A DNA stretch of 64,000 nt from positions 11,596,501-11,660,500 of the forward strand of contig NC_063260.1 in NCBI RefSeq assembly GCF_019578655.1. The letters are read 5' to 3'. How positions within the stretch are numbered: the stretch's first letter is position 1; each line of letters begins with the position of its first letter. The notes under the pieces were generated by a model. That model was given only the letters and a program-made list of their open reading frames with translations, made no database searches and had not been told where the DNA came from. The translations under genes and the position numbers were made by a program. The stretch comes from Ricinus communis (taxonomy: Eukaryota > Streptophyta > Magnoliopsida > Malpighiales > Euphorbiaceae). Positions 1-13,500 of this stretch are shown piece by piece.

Positions 1-1429
1 TAATAATATTTTATGTGAAAATAATTTTTATATAAAAATAAAAATTATAGTTTGAATTTAAATTAAGTATAAACAAAAATAAATTTTTATTATAATAATA
101 AGTTTCTGAGTTTATTTTGAAAACTATTTATCTATATAACAATATTTATATATATAATTTAAAGAATATATGTTATATTATATTATATTTTATTAATTTT
201 ATTTATATAATATAATAAATATTAATATATTTATTTTTAATTTAATTTACTTTATTTATAAAATTGAATATTAAATTTTAAAATAAATATGTAATTTTTA
301 AAAATTATTATTTTTTATAATTATAAATATTATTACGTCAAAAGTGTACGAGTAGAGAGCAGAGAGAGGTTTGCCTGTATATGGACTCTCAATGCTTTAG
401 TACAAATTCAAAACCGCCCTTCTCTCTCGCTCTCCCTGTCCATTAATGTCAGCCAAACCTTATTAATAAAACTTGCTTCAAATTCACAAATCAAATAACA
501 TTGCGTAACGTGATTGATTTTTTCTTGTTACTTTTAAATTATTCTGCTACACCTTAGCTTCAATATTTTAGTCAAATATCGCATCGCTGTCACCGTATAG
601 AATATTATTTCAGTTGATAACATGATTATTAGACGCAAGCATGTGTACGGTGAGAGGATCTTTAATACACATTTTATTAATAAAGATTATATTATAAGTA
701 ATAATCTATTGAATTCAAACAAAGTATTTTAATTTTTTATATTTAAATATTCTTTTATAAAAATTATAATATTTAAAATAAAGAGTACTGTGGAAAATTC
801 TTAAAGAGTTTGTAGTTATAACTTATGACCATCCTTTATTAGGTGAAACACATGAATAACCTAAAATATGCATTGAGAATATGTTGCACATGAAGTTGTG
901 CTCTTGTTCCATCTTAAAAAGGAGTATATAAACTTGTGCTCATGTCTCATCTTGAAAATAAATAAATAAATAAATAAAAAAAGATTAGCATGTTGATTAT
1001 TATATTAAGGGATTCAAATAAAATTATTATCATCTAAAATGCGAAAATCTTTTGTTTTTTCCTTTCAATCACATGTCAATTTTTGTTATTATAATCACTA
1101 TCGGTGCAAATTATAAATAAGTAGGTAATATATTCTTCAAAAAATATATAAATGTTTCATCTGGATAAATAAATATATTTAAATTTTAAAATATATAATA
1201 TCCACTAATATAATTTTGTATAGAAAAGTACTTCCTAATAATCGTCAAGTATATTAACAAAATAATTATAAATTATAATCTATCAAAAATTACTTACGTT
1301 GAATAATTATATTAAGTCACAAATGAATTTTATTTGTGTTTTACATGAGTTTCAATTATTAAGAACTTATATTTAATCTTTTTATTACTTTCTTTAGAAC
1401 CATCTAACCCCATCAAATTATAAACTGAT

Positions 1430-2670
1430 ATGTCTTTTTTAGTACTCGCAAGTGCACGAACCGTTCTTATAGTAAGGGTAAGTTCACCACGAGGTCGATC
1501 TCTCAAGAAACCATGATGCTACTTATTATAAAGACTAATTATCAACACAAAACAATAAAAGTAAATCTAAACACTCTAAATTAGTATTTTGAGAGGATAA
1601 TATTTATAAAATAAATATGCAATGCAAATACAAATGCAAATATTTATGATCTAAAACTATATGCTAAAAATAGTATTTAGTCTAGTCATTTACTTAGTAA
1701 TCTCTTTGTTTTACTTTAAGCCTATATCTAATTAATAAGATGGTGATGTACCTTTTTCTCAAAATCACTCAAGCTAGCGATGCAACCTAGGTTTCTTATA
1801 CCAACATAGATTAAAGTAAATATTATGTTTCTAATACTTTTAACCTAAAGATTTAACAATTACTATTGTTAAATTAATATAATGGTTAACTACCAATAAT
1901 AACTGAAACTAATAAAGATACGAAGGTAAATAAATCATTCATTAAATAAATAAATAACAAGTTTCATACAAAAGTAAAAAGACTAAACTAAACACTTATG
2001 AAAACTAGTATAACATATTTAACCCAATGATCATGGTATTAAATAGAAAGATAAAATAATAATAAAGTAAAAAGCTCCCTCAGATCCAAGATTTCTTCAA
2101 GTAGGAAGAAGATTGGTCCTCACTTTCCACTTCTTGAAAAACACCTTAGATCCTAAAAAGAGTAGATTCTAAAAAGAGTAATGAAAACTAGAACTAAATG
2201 TTTATGAAGAAATGTAGAGAATTATGGAGAGAATAATGATGGGTAGGTGCAGAGAGCAGGTTGGAGAAAACTTCCCCTCCTTTTTTAGAATTATATAGAG
2301 AAGAATCATACTCTAAATAAATCTCCATAGAGATTAGTACATTAATATAAGTCTATCTAATAGATAAAGACTTTAAGTATTTTTATCTCTACCAAATACT
2401 ATCCCATAAATAACTCTTAATATAAATCCTAATAATTATACAAAATGACTAAAATATTTCTTGAGCCTTGTAATTAGCATTCCATGCGCCTTAATCTTGG
2501 GTCTTGACACGAGCATGTCCAATTAAGATTCTTTTAGCTTAATATTTTCCTCTTTTTACTAATATTTATGAACATAGACACTTAACATATTTTCACCATT
2601 TTATATATAGAAATATATATTTAAAGCTCTAAAATACCCTTAAATATCTATACATAATTTGGACCGACAA
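1430..2670. repeat. possible dispersed repeat segment, unclassified
   Basis: This stretch is less AT-biased than its surroundings. It opens with a block containing CGCAAGTGCACGAA followed by TCACCACGAGGTCGATC. I recall similar blocks recurring in intergenic plant DNA, next to segments of about 1 kb without coding capacity. No terminal repeats, target-site duplication or protein domain could be identified, so the boundaries are rough and the class is unknown. Confidence 0.25.
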
Positions 2671-2714
2671 CAAACAAATAAAAAATGATTAACAATGAGT
2701 AGTAATATAGTAAT

Positions 2715-2850
2715 AGATAATACTTGAGCTGTTACTATTGGGAGTGAGAGATCTCGAGTTCGAATCATCTCTTCTGCACTAGGTAAGTTTTCACATTTTA
2801 TGATAAATGTAAAGAAATGGCTATCCTTAATGCTATATTTGGCTTAAATT
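2715..2850 (+). repeat. SINE-like fragment with tRNA B-box-like motif
   Basis: The sequence has a B-box-like element (GAGTTCGAATC) at about 2756-2766, preceded by GAGATCTC and followed by CACTAGGTAAGTTTTCACA. The same order (GAGATCTC, CTCT, TAGGTAGGTTTTCGCC, then an ATGGCTAT/GATGACTAT-like tail) is seen at about 32684-32800, so the two look like decayed copies of one tRNA-derived SINE family. No poly-A tail or clear target-site duplication was found. Confidence 0.4.
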
Positions 2851-3698
2851 CATAAAAAGAATTCATTTCATTTGTAAAAATAATATGAAAAAGAAGATAA
2901 AATAGAAATGATAAAGTTGAAAGAAATATTTTGGTATTATAAAATATATTGACCTACTAATATGGAATTTCTAAAAATAATTTAATTTAGTTATAATCAA
3001 TTCCACTCAAATTTAATTATATAAAATACTATATTAATCTTTAATTTATTTAAAACATATAAATTTTAAATTCATAAATAAATTTCGTAAAGTTTATAAA
3101 TTTCGACAAAATACACTATAGAAATGTTTTTTCCACAAATTTATTAAGCGCCATTCAACGGAAGTTTAGCATGATATATGCAAATGGAATCAAAATTTAT
3201 ATACCACCCAGACAATACGATGTAAAAAATATATATACATTTTATAGTTAATCGTGAATGGCACATCATGTTACGTAAAGAGTGTTAAATGTATTTAAAT
3301 TTACTTCATCTGTATTATTTTTATATTTTCTAAATAAATTAATCAAGATATCCCCACATTTTGTGTACACATACGAAAATTACATTATGAATATTTCACC
3401 TAAGAAACTGAATAGGGCATTAGGCCTTTGACCCTGTGATCGCATGTCATCAAAGCAAGTAGACAAATTGGGTTTAATTTAAATTATCACGTTTAATGTT
3501 TAATTAATTTAGTTGTCTATGTCTTGAAGTCATGTGTTATAGGGCATTATATATATTATATATCAAAGGATTTTATTTTGGTCCAAATAAAGGATTAATT
3601 GGACTTAATTATATGCAATATCATATTGGTAAATGATTTCTCGAAGACGGCTTTTGTCTCTTGCATTGTTTTGATCTCTTCATTAAATTATGATAAAT

Positions 3699-3745
3699 TT
3701 TAGCAATTTAAAGATGCTTTAGCAATTTAAAGACGCTTTAGCAAT
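3699..3745. repeat. short tandem repeat, 19-bp unit, about 2.5 copies
   Basis: Unit TTTAGCAATTTAAAGATGC (3699-3717) is followed by a copy with one change (3718-3736) and then a partial copy TTTAGCAAT (3737-3745). No function is suggested. Confidence 0.85.
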
Positions 3746-6589
3746 AGTGTCCCTATATGTTTTGTTATTTAGCATTGTTGAATCTTTTTAAAAGTGTAAA
3801 ATTCTTCGTTTCCTCCTTCTTAAAATAATTTCTTTTTAATTTTCAGATTCACTGTAAGACCATAATATTTTCTCAAACATTAATTTATTAGATAATTATT
3901 TAATCTACTGTTTATTAATGAACTGAGATATTATTATATGCATTTAATTTATTAAACTAAAAATAAATTATTTTTTGAGGCAGAATAAGTATTTCTTTTA
4001 TAATACCAGGTTATTAGAAGAACTCTTCTTTTTAATAATAAAACATTTAGAATATAAGAATTGGACTAATAAATTCATCGAGCACCAAAAACGTTGTTAA
4101 TTATTACTGATTTGAAAAAAAAAAAAAAAAAAGGTAAGGAGCATGAAGATTATCATTCCTATCTTATATTCAGAAAAAAAAAAAAAAAGCTTACAAAAAT
4201 AATTAAACTCGAACTTGTTGAACGAGTGCTTTATAAATTAGCATATAAAAACAGTGCAAAGCTAAATCACAAACAGAATTCAACTTCTGCTGAATTTTCA
4301 TTAAACGATTTATTCTAAATAATAGAAAGGTCTTTTAAACATAAATTATATATTTCATTTACGTTAGATAAATCTTTGTTTATACGGCAAATATAAGAAA
4401 ATATCTATTTTTATCGAATAATATATGGCCTATTAGTCATTTAATGAATAAAAGAATTTAAGATTTATATTGTGCAAATGATCAAATCTGTGACAAATTT
4501 TACTCATTTTTATACTCCTTTTCTTTTTGAAAAGGAATTCTTTTATACTCTTAAATTTCTTGAGATAGTAAAAACAAAAGAGTAGTGAACGAAAACTAAA
4601 AGAAAAAAATGTAAAAGCAATAACATTCTATCAATTATAAATTTTATAATTAAATTGTTATATTAGTATATGTCTTAAAATTAGATAAACTTTATCTATT
4701 ATTTTATGTTATCGTCAATATTATGTATGACAATAAAGGGAATATGGAAAAAAAATGTATTTTAAAGAGAAGAAAAGAGAGTTGAAGAAAGAAATATTTA
4801 TTTTATTGTGTTTGATTATAAAGAGAATTTTATTATTAATTAATTTTGAATTATTTCATTACAACTATATAGATAAAAAAATGATTAATTATATTTTAAT
4901 TTATTTTCATGAGTTGAAATTTAATTTCAATTTTTACAAAGAAAATAAAAAAAATTATAGTTTTATTTGTCAAATATAATGTAAATTAATTCTTTATCTA
5001 TTTACTTTTTAAATTATTCTCCATTCATGCATAATTTATCCTCTATCGTTGCATGGTATAGATGACTAATTGCGATATTGTTATGTCTTAAAATTGGATA
5101 AATCCTTCGGGGGACTCCACCAAGAGATTCTTTCTCTCACGTCCGCCCGTTCTGGAACTGATCGAAGACTAAAACCTTTTTAAAGAAAATAAATTCTCAC
5201 TAGCTATATAGCCAAACACAGCTCCAGGCTTTAGCATATTTTAGGAAAGAAAGATCCCAAGCTTATGCTGAATCGACCTGGTCTTCTGTATACCTTAAAA
5301 ATAACTAGCTTGGTCGATTGCCCCACTAGACAAATTATCTACCACTCAATAGTAATTTTATTTTAATTTTACCATAAAAACCGTATTTTCACAGGGTAAA
5401 AAATGTAATCATGTACCAGCCCATCCTCCACGAATGCATAATTGGACAACTAACCATGTATCTAGTATCTAGTGTGATATTTTAATTATAATCAAATGGA
5501 GAATATGTTAATTAGTAAAATCTTTAGTATTTTAAAATTATTGGTCATATTTATAAAAAAATGGCAAGTTAAAATATTAGTTTTTTGATAAAATATTTTG
5601 ATTTAAGATTATTTATAATATTTATTAATTATATAATGCAATAATTATTTAAAATGTAATTAATATGATATTCTAATTAAAAAATATGATTAAAATACTT
5701 TATTTAGAATTAAAATTATTATATAATTATAAAAAAATATATTAAAAAATATAATTAATTATGCTTATATGTCGAAATTTTATATAAATGCCAGAACCTA
5801 TTGGGCAAATTATTAACACACATTGGAGAGTTTTTATGCCCCAGCCTTTATATATGTATAGTAGCCTTTTAATATTATTGATGTTCTTAATACCATTAAT
5901 GTTTAACTAATAATTTACTTGCACAGTCAAATTGTTGTAATTATTTTAATACAATAGCAATATGGAACAAGTTAATATAAAAATAGAATAAAGTGTTTAA
6001 TATCTAAAATTATTTATTATATTTTGGAAACTAGTTGTGATATGATAAATGTCTTTCTTAATTATTATTTTTATTTAAGATTTTACTTAATCAATAATTT
6101 AAACATTAAATTAATATATTTTAATTATTTATTTATTTATATATACATGATCATTATTATGCAGTTGCTTAGGATTATAAATTATTGATTAAAGGATTTA
6201 TTTTTAAATATTAAAATATATTTTTGTAAAATAGAGTCATTTTTATGCACTCATGTCGCGCAGCAGTTACTGTTATATTGATTAATTTGTACAAATATCG
6301 AATTGAATAAAAAAAATATCTTTTATTATATACTAAAAACTCGATTGAGATCGGTTCAAAATATAAGAACACCTAAACACAGGTTCACTCGGTATTCGAG
6401 CAATTAGAGTTCAAATTCTAAAGTTGATGCGGGTAGAATCGAGTAGCTATCCAGTAGTTCAGAAAGAAAGCATCTTTTCTACTTCTACTTTCTAGTTGCA
6501 CATGCTATTCGCTCTCTCTCTCTCTAGTTATAACATAAAAGCCAAAACTGTTCCATGATAGATCAAAATTGAGCTGAAACTCTTCGTCT

Positions 6590-6696
6590 ATGGCTACTGT
6601 TAGATAGAAACTTCTATTGATCAATTTGTCTGTCTTATACTGTAGGCATGTTCGGTACTACATTGTTGCTCTCGTTATATTGCTCTTGGTTCATTC
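6590..6696 (+). pseudogene. SOS1: decayed exon 1 of the SOS1-like antiporter gene
   Basis: In family members the first exon encodes the N-terminus and first membrane segments, ending in CRHLLRGTRVPYTVALL and then VIGIALGSL. Here the same landmarks occur in order but with short deletions and frame changes. ATGGCTACTGTT at 6590 reads MATV and then AGA TAG (stop). TGTAGGCATGTTC (C-R-H-V) starts at about 6641, then GGTACTA (G-T), then ATTGTTGCTCTCGTTAT (I-V-A-L-V), then ATTGCTCTTGGTTCATT (I-A-L-G-S). From the CRH block to the end the piece is about 55 bases where about 78 are expected, and upstream codons for the first membrane segment are mostly missing. No GT donor follows GGTTCATT. The next exon (7564) needs one base from this exon to complete a Glu codon. 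The order and spacing make chance unlikely, but the comparison rests on a remembered family sequence. Confidence 0.6.
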
Positions 6697-7286
6697 TTCT
6701 TCTTCCAATTTTTTCTTTCCATAAATCTAAATAAAGAAATTAAGTATAAGGTGCTTTGAACAATTACGCATTGTTTATTAGTAACTTAGTATTGCAATCT
6801 TTAAAGGTTACTTTTGTTTTTAATCATTTCTGTAGAATTACGTGCTCAGATTAGTGCTTATCAGTAACTTAATTTTTTCTTTGAAAAGTTGAGATCGTTC
6901 ATTAGTTAACTTGATTTGTTTTAAACTTTTAATGACAGCTTGTGTTTCACATATTACCTTAATAAAACCCGTATTTTTCTTATGAATAATATAAAAACTC
7001 CAAACAGAACACTGTTATGGAAGATCTTGGAAAACGAATATGACAGTGATTGAGTAGAAGTTGATTGCTTGCATCTGTGTCATTTTCGGGTTAGGTCTTT
7101 TATATGAATCTGGTCTCAAGCCAAAAATTTATATGCTGTTCACTCACATGGTTCTTTGTGCCGAGGCCGACAACTCAGCTTTGGTGCTAACTCTAAAGTT
7201 TTCTATTTTGCCTTCATTTATTTATTTTATTTTAGTACTCGAGAAATTTCTTAAAGGTGAGATGTGTATCAATCTTGTCATGGATG

Positions 7287-7314
7287 CACACACGCACACA
7301 CACACACACACACA
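7287..7314. repeat. (CA)n microsatellite
   Basis: An almost pure CA dinucleotide run of 28 bases with a single G interruption lies in the interval between the decayed exon 1 and exon 2 of the SOS1-like gene. An open frame that crosses it is a by-product of the repeat. Confidence 0.95.
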
Positions 7315-7563
7315 GGCCTCTATCATTTCACTTTCTTTTGAGTTAATGCCTTATTGGGAGTGTAGACATTTTTTTTCTACCAAGGAATGTAGAGATTTCA
7401 ATGTTAAAAGAAAAGATTGATGTTATAATCGGTCTATCATAAAAAGAAAAAGAAAAGAAAAAATTATGCCTCTGTTTTGATTTATGTTTTTGTTGTTTTC
7501 ATGATTAACAATCATCGATAACTTAATTCACCATTAATTTAAAGGAATGATTTATATCTGCAG

Positions 7564-10500
7564 AATATGGCACAAAACATCAATTGGGAAAGTTTGGGGA
7601 CAGCATTCGCATTTGTAAGTGCTGCCTGAGCTTTTTCTTGACATCAGCTTACCAAACATGTTTAGTTATATGAAAAAAAAAACTTGCTGTTGTAAATGTG
7701 CAGGGGCGCATATTGATCCTGATCTTTTATTGGCTGTTTTCCTTCCTGCCCTTCTTTTTGAGAGTTCCTTTTCTATGGAAATGCACCAAATTAAGGTTGA
7801 TGTTCTTCACTCTTTTTGAGTGCTTGAAAGTTTTAAAAAATGGTTGCACCAGCTGTAAATATGAGATGATACCCTGAAAGGTTTAGACTGCAAGTTATTT
7901 TACTGATTCATTTTGTGGTTGTATATTTTAGCTATACTATTTGGTACAGGTATATATTGCCTTCCAATGATTTGACTTGGAGAAGTCTACAATGACTGAA
8001 GGATTTAAAACTAATGTTTTATTTTTATGATATGCAATTAATGCAGCTAAATGATTCCTTGAAAGATTACTAAATAATAGGTAATAGGTAAATGATTGCT
8101 AAATAATAGGTAACGAGTAGATTATAGATTACTAACTGATCGCTCTTATATATTCTTCTATAGAGATGTATAGCACAAATGCTTCTACTTGCTGGTCCAG
8201 GAGTTCTGATCTCAACATTCTGTCTTGGATCTGCAGTGAAGGTATCCTAGAAGACTATAAACTAACTTATAAGCCATTTCTATTGAAATAAAGTTACATC
8301 TTGAATACAATGCTGCAGCTCACTTTTCCATATAACTGGAGCTGGAAGACATCATTGTTGCTTGGTGGACTTCTGAGCGCCACTGATCCTGTGGCTGTTG
8401 TTGCTCTGTTGAAGGAGCTTGGTGCAAGCAAAAAATTGAATACAATTATTGAAGGAGAATCCTTGATGAATGATGGGTATGTAGTTCTTTTTCTTGTCTT
8501 TCTTTGCTTTCTTCGCTGACTGACTATAGATTGGTTGGGAATCTGAGTACTTTAAACCAGCAATGAAAGAATTTATCTTCACATTTTTTTGCGATTCAAT
8601 TCTATCATGTTACTTATGTTTGTTCTTTTCTGAATGCACTTGCTTTATACGTCCAGGACAGCAATTGTGGTCTATCAGTTGTTCTATCGGATGGTTCTCG
8701 GAGAGAGCTCTAACGGGGCGGTGATAGTCAAATTTCTAACACAAGTCTCACTTGGAGCGTAGGTGTCAATTGCTTCTAGTCAATGTTGATAAGGGAAATT
8801 CTTTGGTTATGAGATTCTTTTCTTGGTCCAGTGTAGGCATTGGTGTTGCTTTTGGAATTGCATCTGTTCTTTGGCTTGGGTTTATTTTCAATGACACGGT
8901 GATAGAGATTGCACTGACACTTGCCGTGAGCTACATCACTTACTTCACTGTATATCCCTCTCAAACTAAGGATATGTGCAAAATTGCTTGTTTATCATTC
9001 CTTGTTGACAAAGTTAATGTGGAAGTTGTTACTTCTGTGAAATAACCTGTGCAATCCATTAATATGTTGCCATGGCATGATTAGGCCATCATAGGATTTT
9101 TAAATTTCAAGTGGAAAAATTAAGTTCGCTTGGTGCGATTGAACTTTATGTCTCAAAAATCTTATTGGTATATGCTTGATTGCTATGTTCTGTTCTCCTC
9201 TCTTTCTTCATTGTAATTGGATATTTTGTGCCCTCTAATTTGCTGGTTCAGATTTTTGGATCTTCTGTTTGTTTCTCTCATTTTTTGACCACAGGATAGG
9301 TTACATGATCCTTTCTTTTTCTCTTGACTGATTCCTCTTGAATTATTATGAAGTCAACACATGGCTTTTACCTGGTAGAATTGAATTAACAGAAAATCTC
9401 ATAGAAAAAGGCCATCTCAATGGTAGTTCTTGTTCTGATGATCTTACCTGCAACAGGCTATATCAGGTTGTATGATACACAGTTTGAACTTTGAAATGAG
9501 AATGTATATGTGAATCATTAAGGGTGCTTCTCACATTCATAGAATAAACTAGTTCCTGCATATATGTTGTTAAAAAGAGCAGAACAGAAATCATTAAGGG
9601 TGTTTTTCTTTTTGATGCATTTTGTGATTTTCCATAACTTCTCAGCAATTGTATTTACCAATTGAGCATGTAACCTGTTTCCATAAAAAATTTATTCTAG
9701 AGTTTCCAATGTAAAGAAAAATTGTCCAACTTCTTGAGACTTAAATTGGGAAACAAGGTTTTCAAAATTTGGATGGAAAGCATGTGCACTTACTCCAGTT
9801 TCTCTTCTTCAGGAAAAGCATATTTACTTCCAGTAGGTAAATCAGATTTCTGCTTTCCTGAAGTGAAAATCAATTAGAAATGGAGAAAAAAGGAAAATGG
9901 AATGTACTTTCTCAAAGTAAATACAACCAAAAGCCTTAACATTCATTAATCACCCCTTATTTAAATGCAATTAACCTAAAACAGCAGTTAAATATGGATG
10001 GTTTTGCAAACTGAGAACCTTGGTTATAAAGCAATATCCTTATGTAATACCTTACAAACTTCATTTTTTTCTTTTTCTTTTTTCTTTTCTTTTTATGTAA
10101 TAGGCACAAGAGGGTGCTGATGTTTCTGGCGTTTTGGCAGTGATGACATTAGGAATGTAAGTTGATAAAGTATCCATAGTTTCTTTCCAACCTGGAGAAG
10201 TCATGTCCTATAATGTCATGTTTTGGCAGGTTTTATGCTGCAGCTGCTAGGACTGCTTTTAAGGGTGAAGGGCAGCAGAGCTTGCATCACTTTTGGTACT
10301 TCTGCTATTTTATTTTGACAGAAATTCTATGAGTTTTGATCACCTTGTTGTTTCACTTTTCTTTGAAAGAAAAAGTGTCGAAAGCTACTGTACTGAAGAC
10401 ATGAGAAATTATATTAAACATATAGGGTATTTCTTGTGTGGTAGATATTCACACACATAGACATGTACACATTCTTGCACTATCAGAAGTTTTAACTTCT

Positions 10501-13500
10501 GAGAATAGTTAGTTGGTCATTGTTACAACTATTTCATATTAATTAGGAGTGTACAACTATACATAATAGGAGAATAATTGGGGATTTATTCAGGAGTTAG
10601 TATTTGATTTGAATTCCTATATTAGAGATATAACTTGTATATATAGGTGTAACAATCGTTGATGAATACACAAAGAGAATTACTTTTCACATTGAATATT
10701 TAAGTTTAGTTCACAGTTACAATTGATAAAGAGAAAGTCATTGTAGGGAATGGAGAAAATAAAGACTTCTTGTATTTCTTAAACAGTGAGGTAGCAAAAA
10801 TTAGAATTGCAATTTGAAGCATGGGGGATGACAAAAAAAAAAAAACTAAAAAGTTTCTGTTGGCTTTTGTGAGTATTATTTTTGTTGTAAGAGAGAAAAA
10901 AGATACTCTTCAGAAAAAATTATGGCTTGCATAGAGTAGAGGTTTCTAACCTGCAGAAATTTATTTGAGAACAAGTAGCCTTTCCTTTTTCTTTTTGGTT
11001 AATTGGGCTCCCACTGGGGTTTGAGCTCGAGATCTCATAAACCTCGAGGCCACTGTAGTATTACCAAGGTAAAGCTTATTGGTAAAATCATAGAATTTTG
11101 ACAAGGCTAAAAAAAGGCTTGCTGTGTTCTCATTCAACATTTATTTAAGGTTACTAATTTGAATTTAGCATTGAGGCAGTTTTAAATATCTCACAAGCGC
11201 ATAAATTTTCTCTGACAGTGGGTTTCCTTTTATTTGGCAGAATTAATTTCTCAATCACTAATCCTTTTGCATTGTTGTAACTCTTCAGGGAAATGGTTGC
11301 TTATATAGCAAATACATTAATCTTCATATTAAGGTAAGTGATTTATACAGAATTAATTAGTTGCTGATCTTTTATTCTATCATTTGTTTTATTCAAATTG
11401 AAATCTAGTATTTGCCTAACTGTTCTGACTAAGTAACGGAGAAGGGGACAACATATAAGAGATTAGTGCTTTAATTAACATGAAATTGTCATGGAAAAAT
11501 AGAGATGAAACATTTAATTGCGAATTCATTGATGGCACTTTTGCTTTGCAGTGGCGTAGTTATAGCTGAAGGTGTTCTCAGCAGTGATGGTGTCTTTCAT
11601 AACCACGGTACTAGTCACTTTGCAAATTACCAATACATATGCGTGTTTATTATAAGCATATATTTCATGTTCGAAAATTGATTTAGGACACCAGCTTATA
11701 GTAACTTTTCTTAGTGGCTTGGTTAGAGCTTAGTTGTTCACTAGTAGAGAAGTGGTTTATTTATTGGGTTTTCTGGAGTTAATGATGAATTATACTCATG
11801 GGCTACCTAGTTGTGAGTGAACGTGCTTACCTAGTTATGAGCGCACCATTCAAAACTTGCTTTCTTAAGGCATCACTAATACTTGGTGTTTTTGTCTCAG
11901 GAAATTCTTGGGGCTACCTATTTCTTCTATATGTTTTTGTGCAAGTATCTCGGCTTTTAGTTGTTGGAGTATTATACCCATTTTTACGATACTTTGGTTA
12001 TGGTTTGGATTGGAAAGAAGCTACTATTCTCATATGGTCAGGTCTCCGTGGGGCTGTTGCCTTGTCACTCTCACTATCAGTTAAGGTAAGTACTCATGAA
12101 TTAGGCAGTATAACATTTCTTATACATATAAATGTAGTTTGCGCATGTTCTTATTGATTTTGGCTCTTTGTTTCATGGTTGAGCATGCTCTGTCTCCATT
12201 AGATTTTTCGAGTATGAGGATATTTTTTTGTTGAATCCAAAAAGTTGTAAACTCTCTGATAGCTAAAGGTGACTATATAGCATATTTATGCCAACCATGG
12301 TAGATCAATTATGTCCATCTAAAGCCAGCTGGTCTTTTTTCATGTAAAATATCTGTTAATATTTGGTGCCTCGTGATATTATTTTTAATTATCTTTCTTC
12401 TTTTATATATTAGCGCACTGGTGACAGCTCAACATATCTCAGTTCTGAGACGGGAACTTTGGTGAGTTGTTGGAACATGTAACTATGACTAACTTTTTTT
12501 TTGTGAAGCGAGGGGGATGTACATGTTAAAACATATTTAATACCATTTATAAATTATAATAAGTTAGAAATTTTTTTCAACTTAGTTGTATTATATTACA
12601 CACCTTCCAATTAAGATGTTTGTTAATTCTTGAAAATCCTCACAGTTTGTTTTCTTCACTGGCGGAATCGTATTTCTGACACTTATTGTGAATGGATCAA
12701 CGACACAGTATATTTTGCATATCCTAGATATGGATAAGCTATCAGCTGCCAAGGTGAGGTTAATGTTGGCATCCAGAGAATTACTTTGTAGTAAATTTCT
12801 GATGTCCTGTTTGGTTTTGTTTTGCATAAATGTTTTACAATGATCTTAGGTTTATTTGACTTTAGGTTTATTATGAGAAAAATCAATTGTCCTCTTTTAG
12901 TAACCGTATACATTTTTCTAAGTGCATCTTTGTATGAGAAATAAGCAAGTAATAAGTTGGAATTTTGCTTATAGTTAGCAAGCAAATTGCTCAATCTACA
13001 TTTTTTTTTTTTGGTCAGTATCAACTTAATTCTATAAATTGTAAGCATGCTGTTATCTTCCCCCCCCCCCTCTATAGGAACGCATATTGAACTACACGAA
13101 GTATGAAATGTTGGACAAAGCATTAGCAGCTTTTGGTGATCTTGGAGATGACGAGGAACTTGGACCTGCTGACTGGTCTGCTGTCAAAAGATATATTGCA
13201 AGCTTGAATAATTTGGACGGAAGGAGTAATCCCCAAACTGAATCTGAAAACAATCTAGACCCAACAAATTTGAAAGACATTCGCGTACGTTTTCTAAATG
13301 GTAAGTTCATTGTTGTTTTTGCTACTCCTTTTTTCTCCTTTCATTTCATTGTTGCACTTATCCTCCATGTCTAAGCTCTTTGATCAGATCAATACACTTA
13401 TGATTTGGTACCTTTCACGGTTGGGAGAAAAATATTATTCATATTAATCATGTTCATGATTGAAGTCCATTAGTTCCTTCATATAACGAAAACTGAGTTG

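Larger units (their letters stand above)
1..6589. other. AT-rich intergenic region left of the SOS1-like gene
   Basis: No gene could be supported here. The sequence is strongly AT-rich, with long runs of A/T and stop codons in all frames. It contains a possible dispersed repeat (about 1430-2670), a SINE-like piece (about 2715-2850), a short tandem repeat (3699-3745) and an AAAT-type microsatellite near 958-981. Two open frames near 4094 and 4755 are lysine/isoleucine-rich low-complexity translations and are not convincing genes. A pyrimidine-rich, somewhat GC-richer stretch at about 340-480 could be old promoter or UTR sequence, but nothing follows it. Confidence 0.7.

Noticed and set aside
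4094..4979. Two 74-codon open frames rich in Lys/Ile/Leu
   Set aside because: They are low-complexity translations of A-runs and AT-rich DNA, with no motif, promoter or conserved feature.
7061..7420. 119-codon open frame upstream of SOS1 exon 2, a possible N-terminus
   Set aside because: It begins with TTG, crosses a CA microsatellite (His-Thr repeat), is in the wrong position for splicing to 7564, and shows no convincing family similarity. The exon 1 remnant at 6590-6696 is a better match.
10540..10720. Possible solo LTR in an SOS1 intron (GTATATATAGGTGTAAC...GAATACACAAAGAG)
   Set aside because: The wording resembles Copia LTR 3' ends, but no TG...CA borders, target duplication or second copy could be found.
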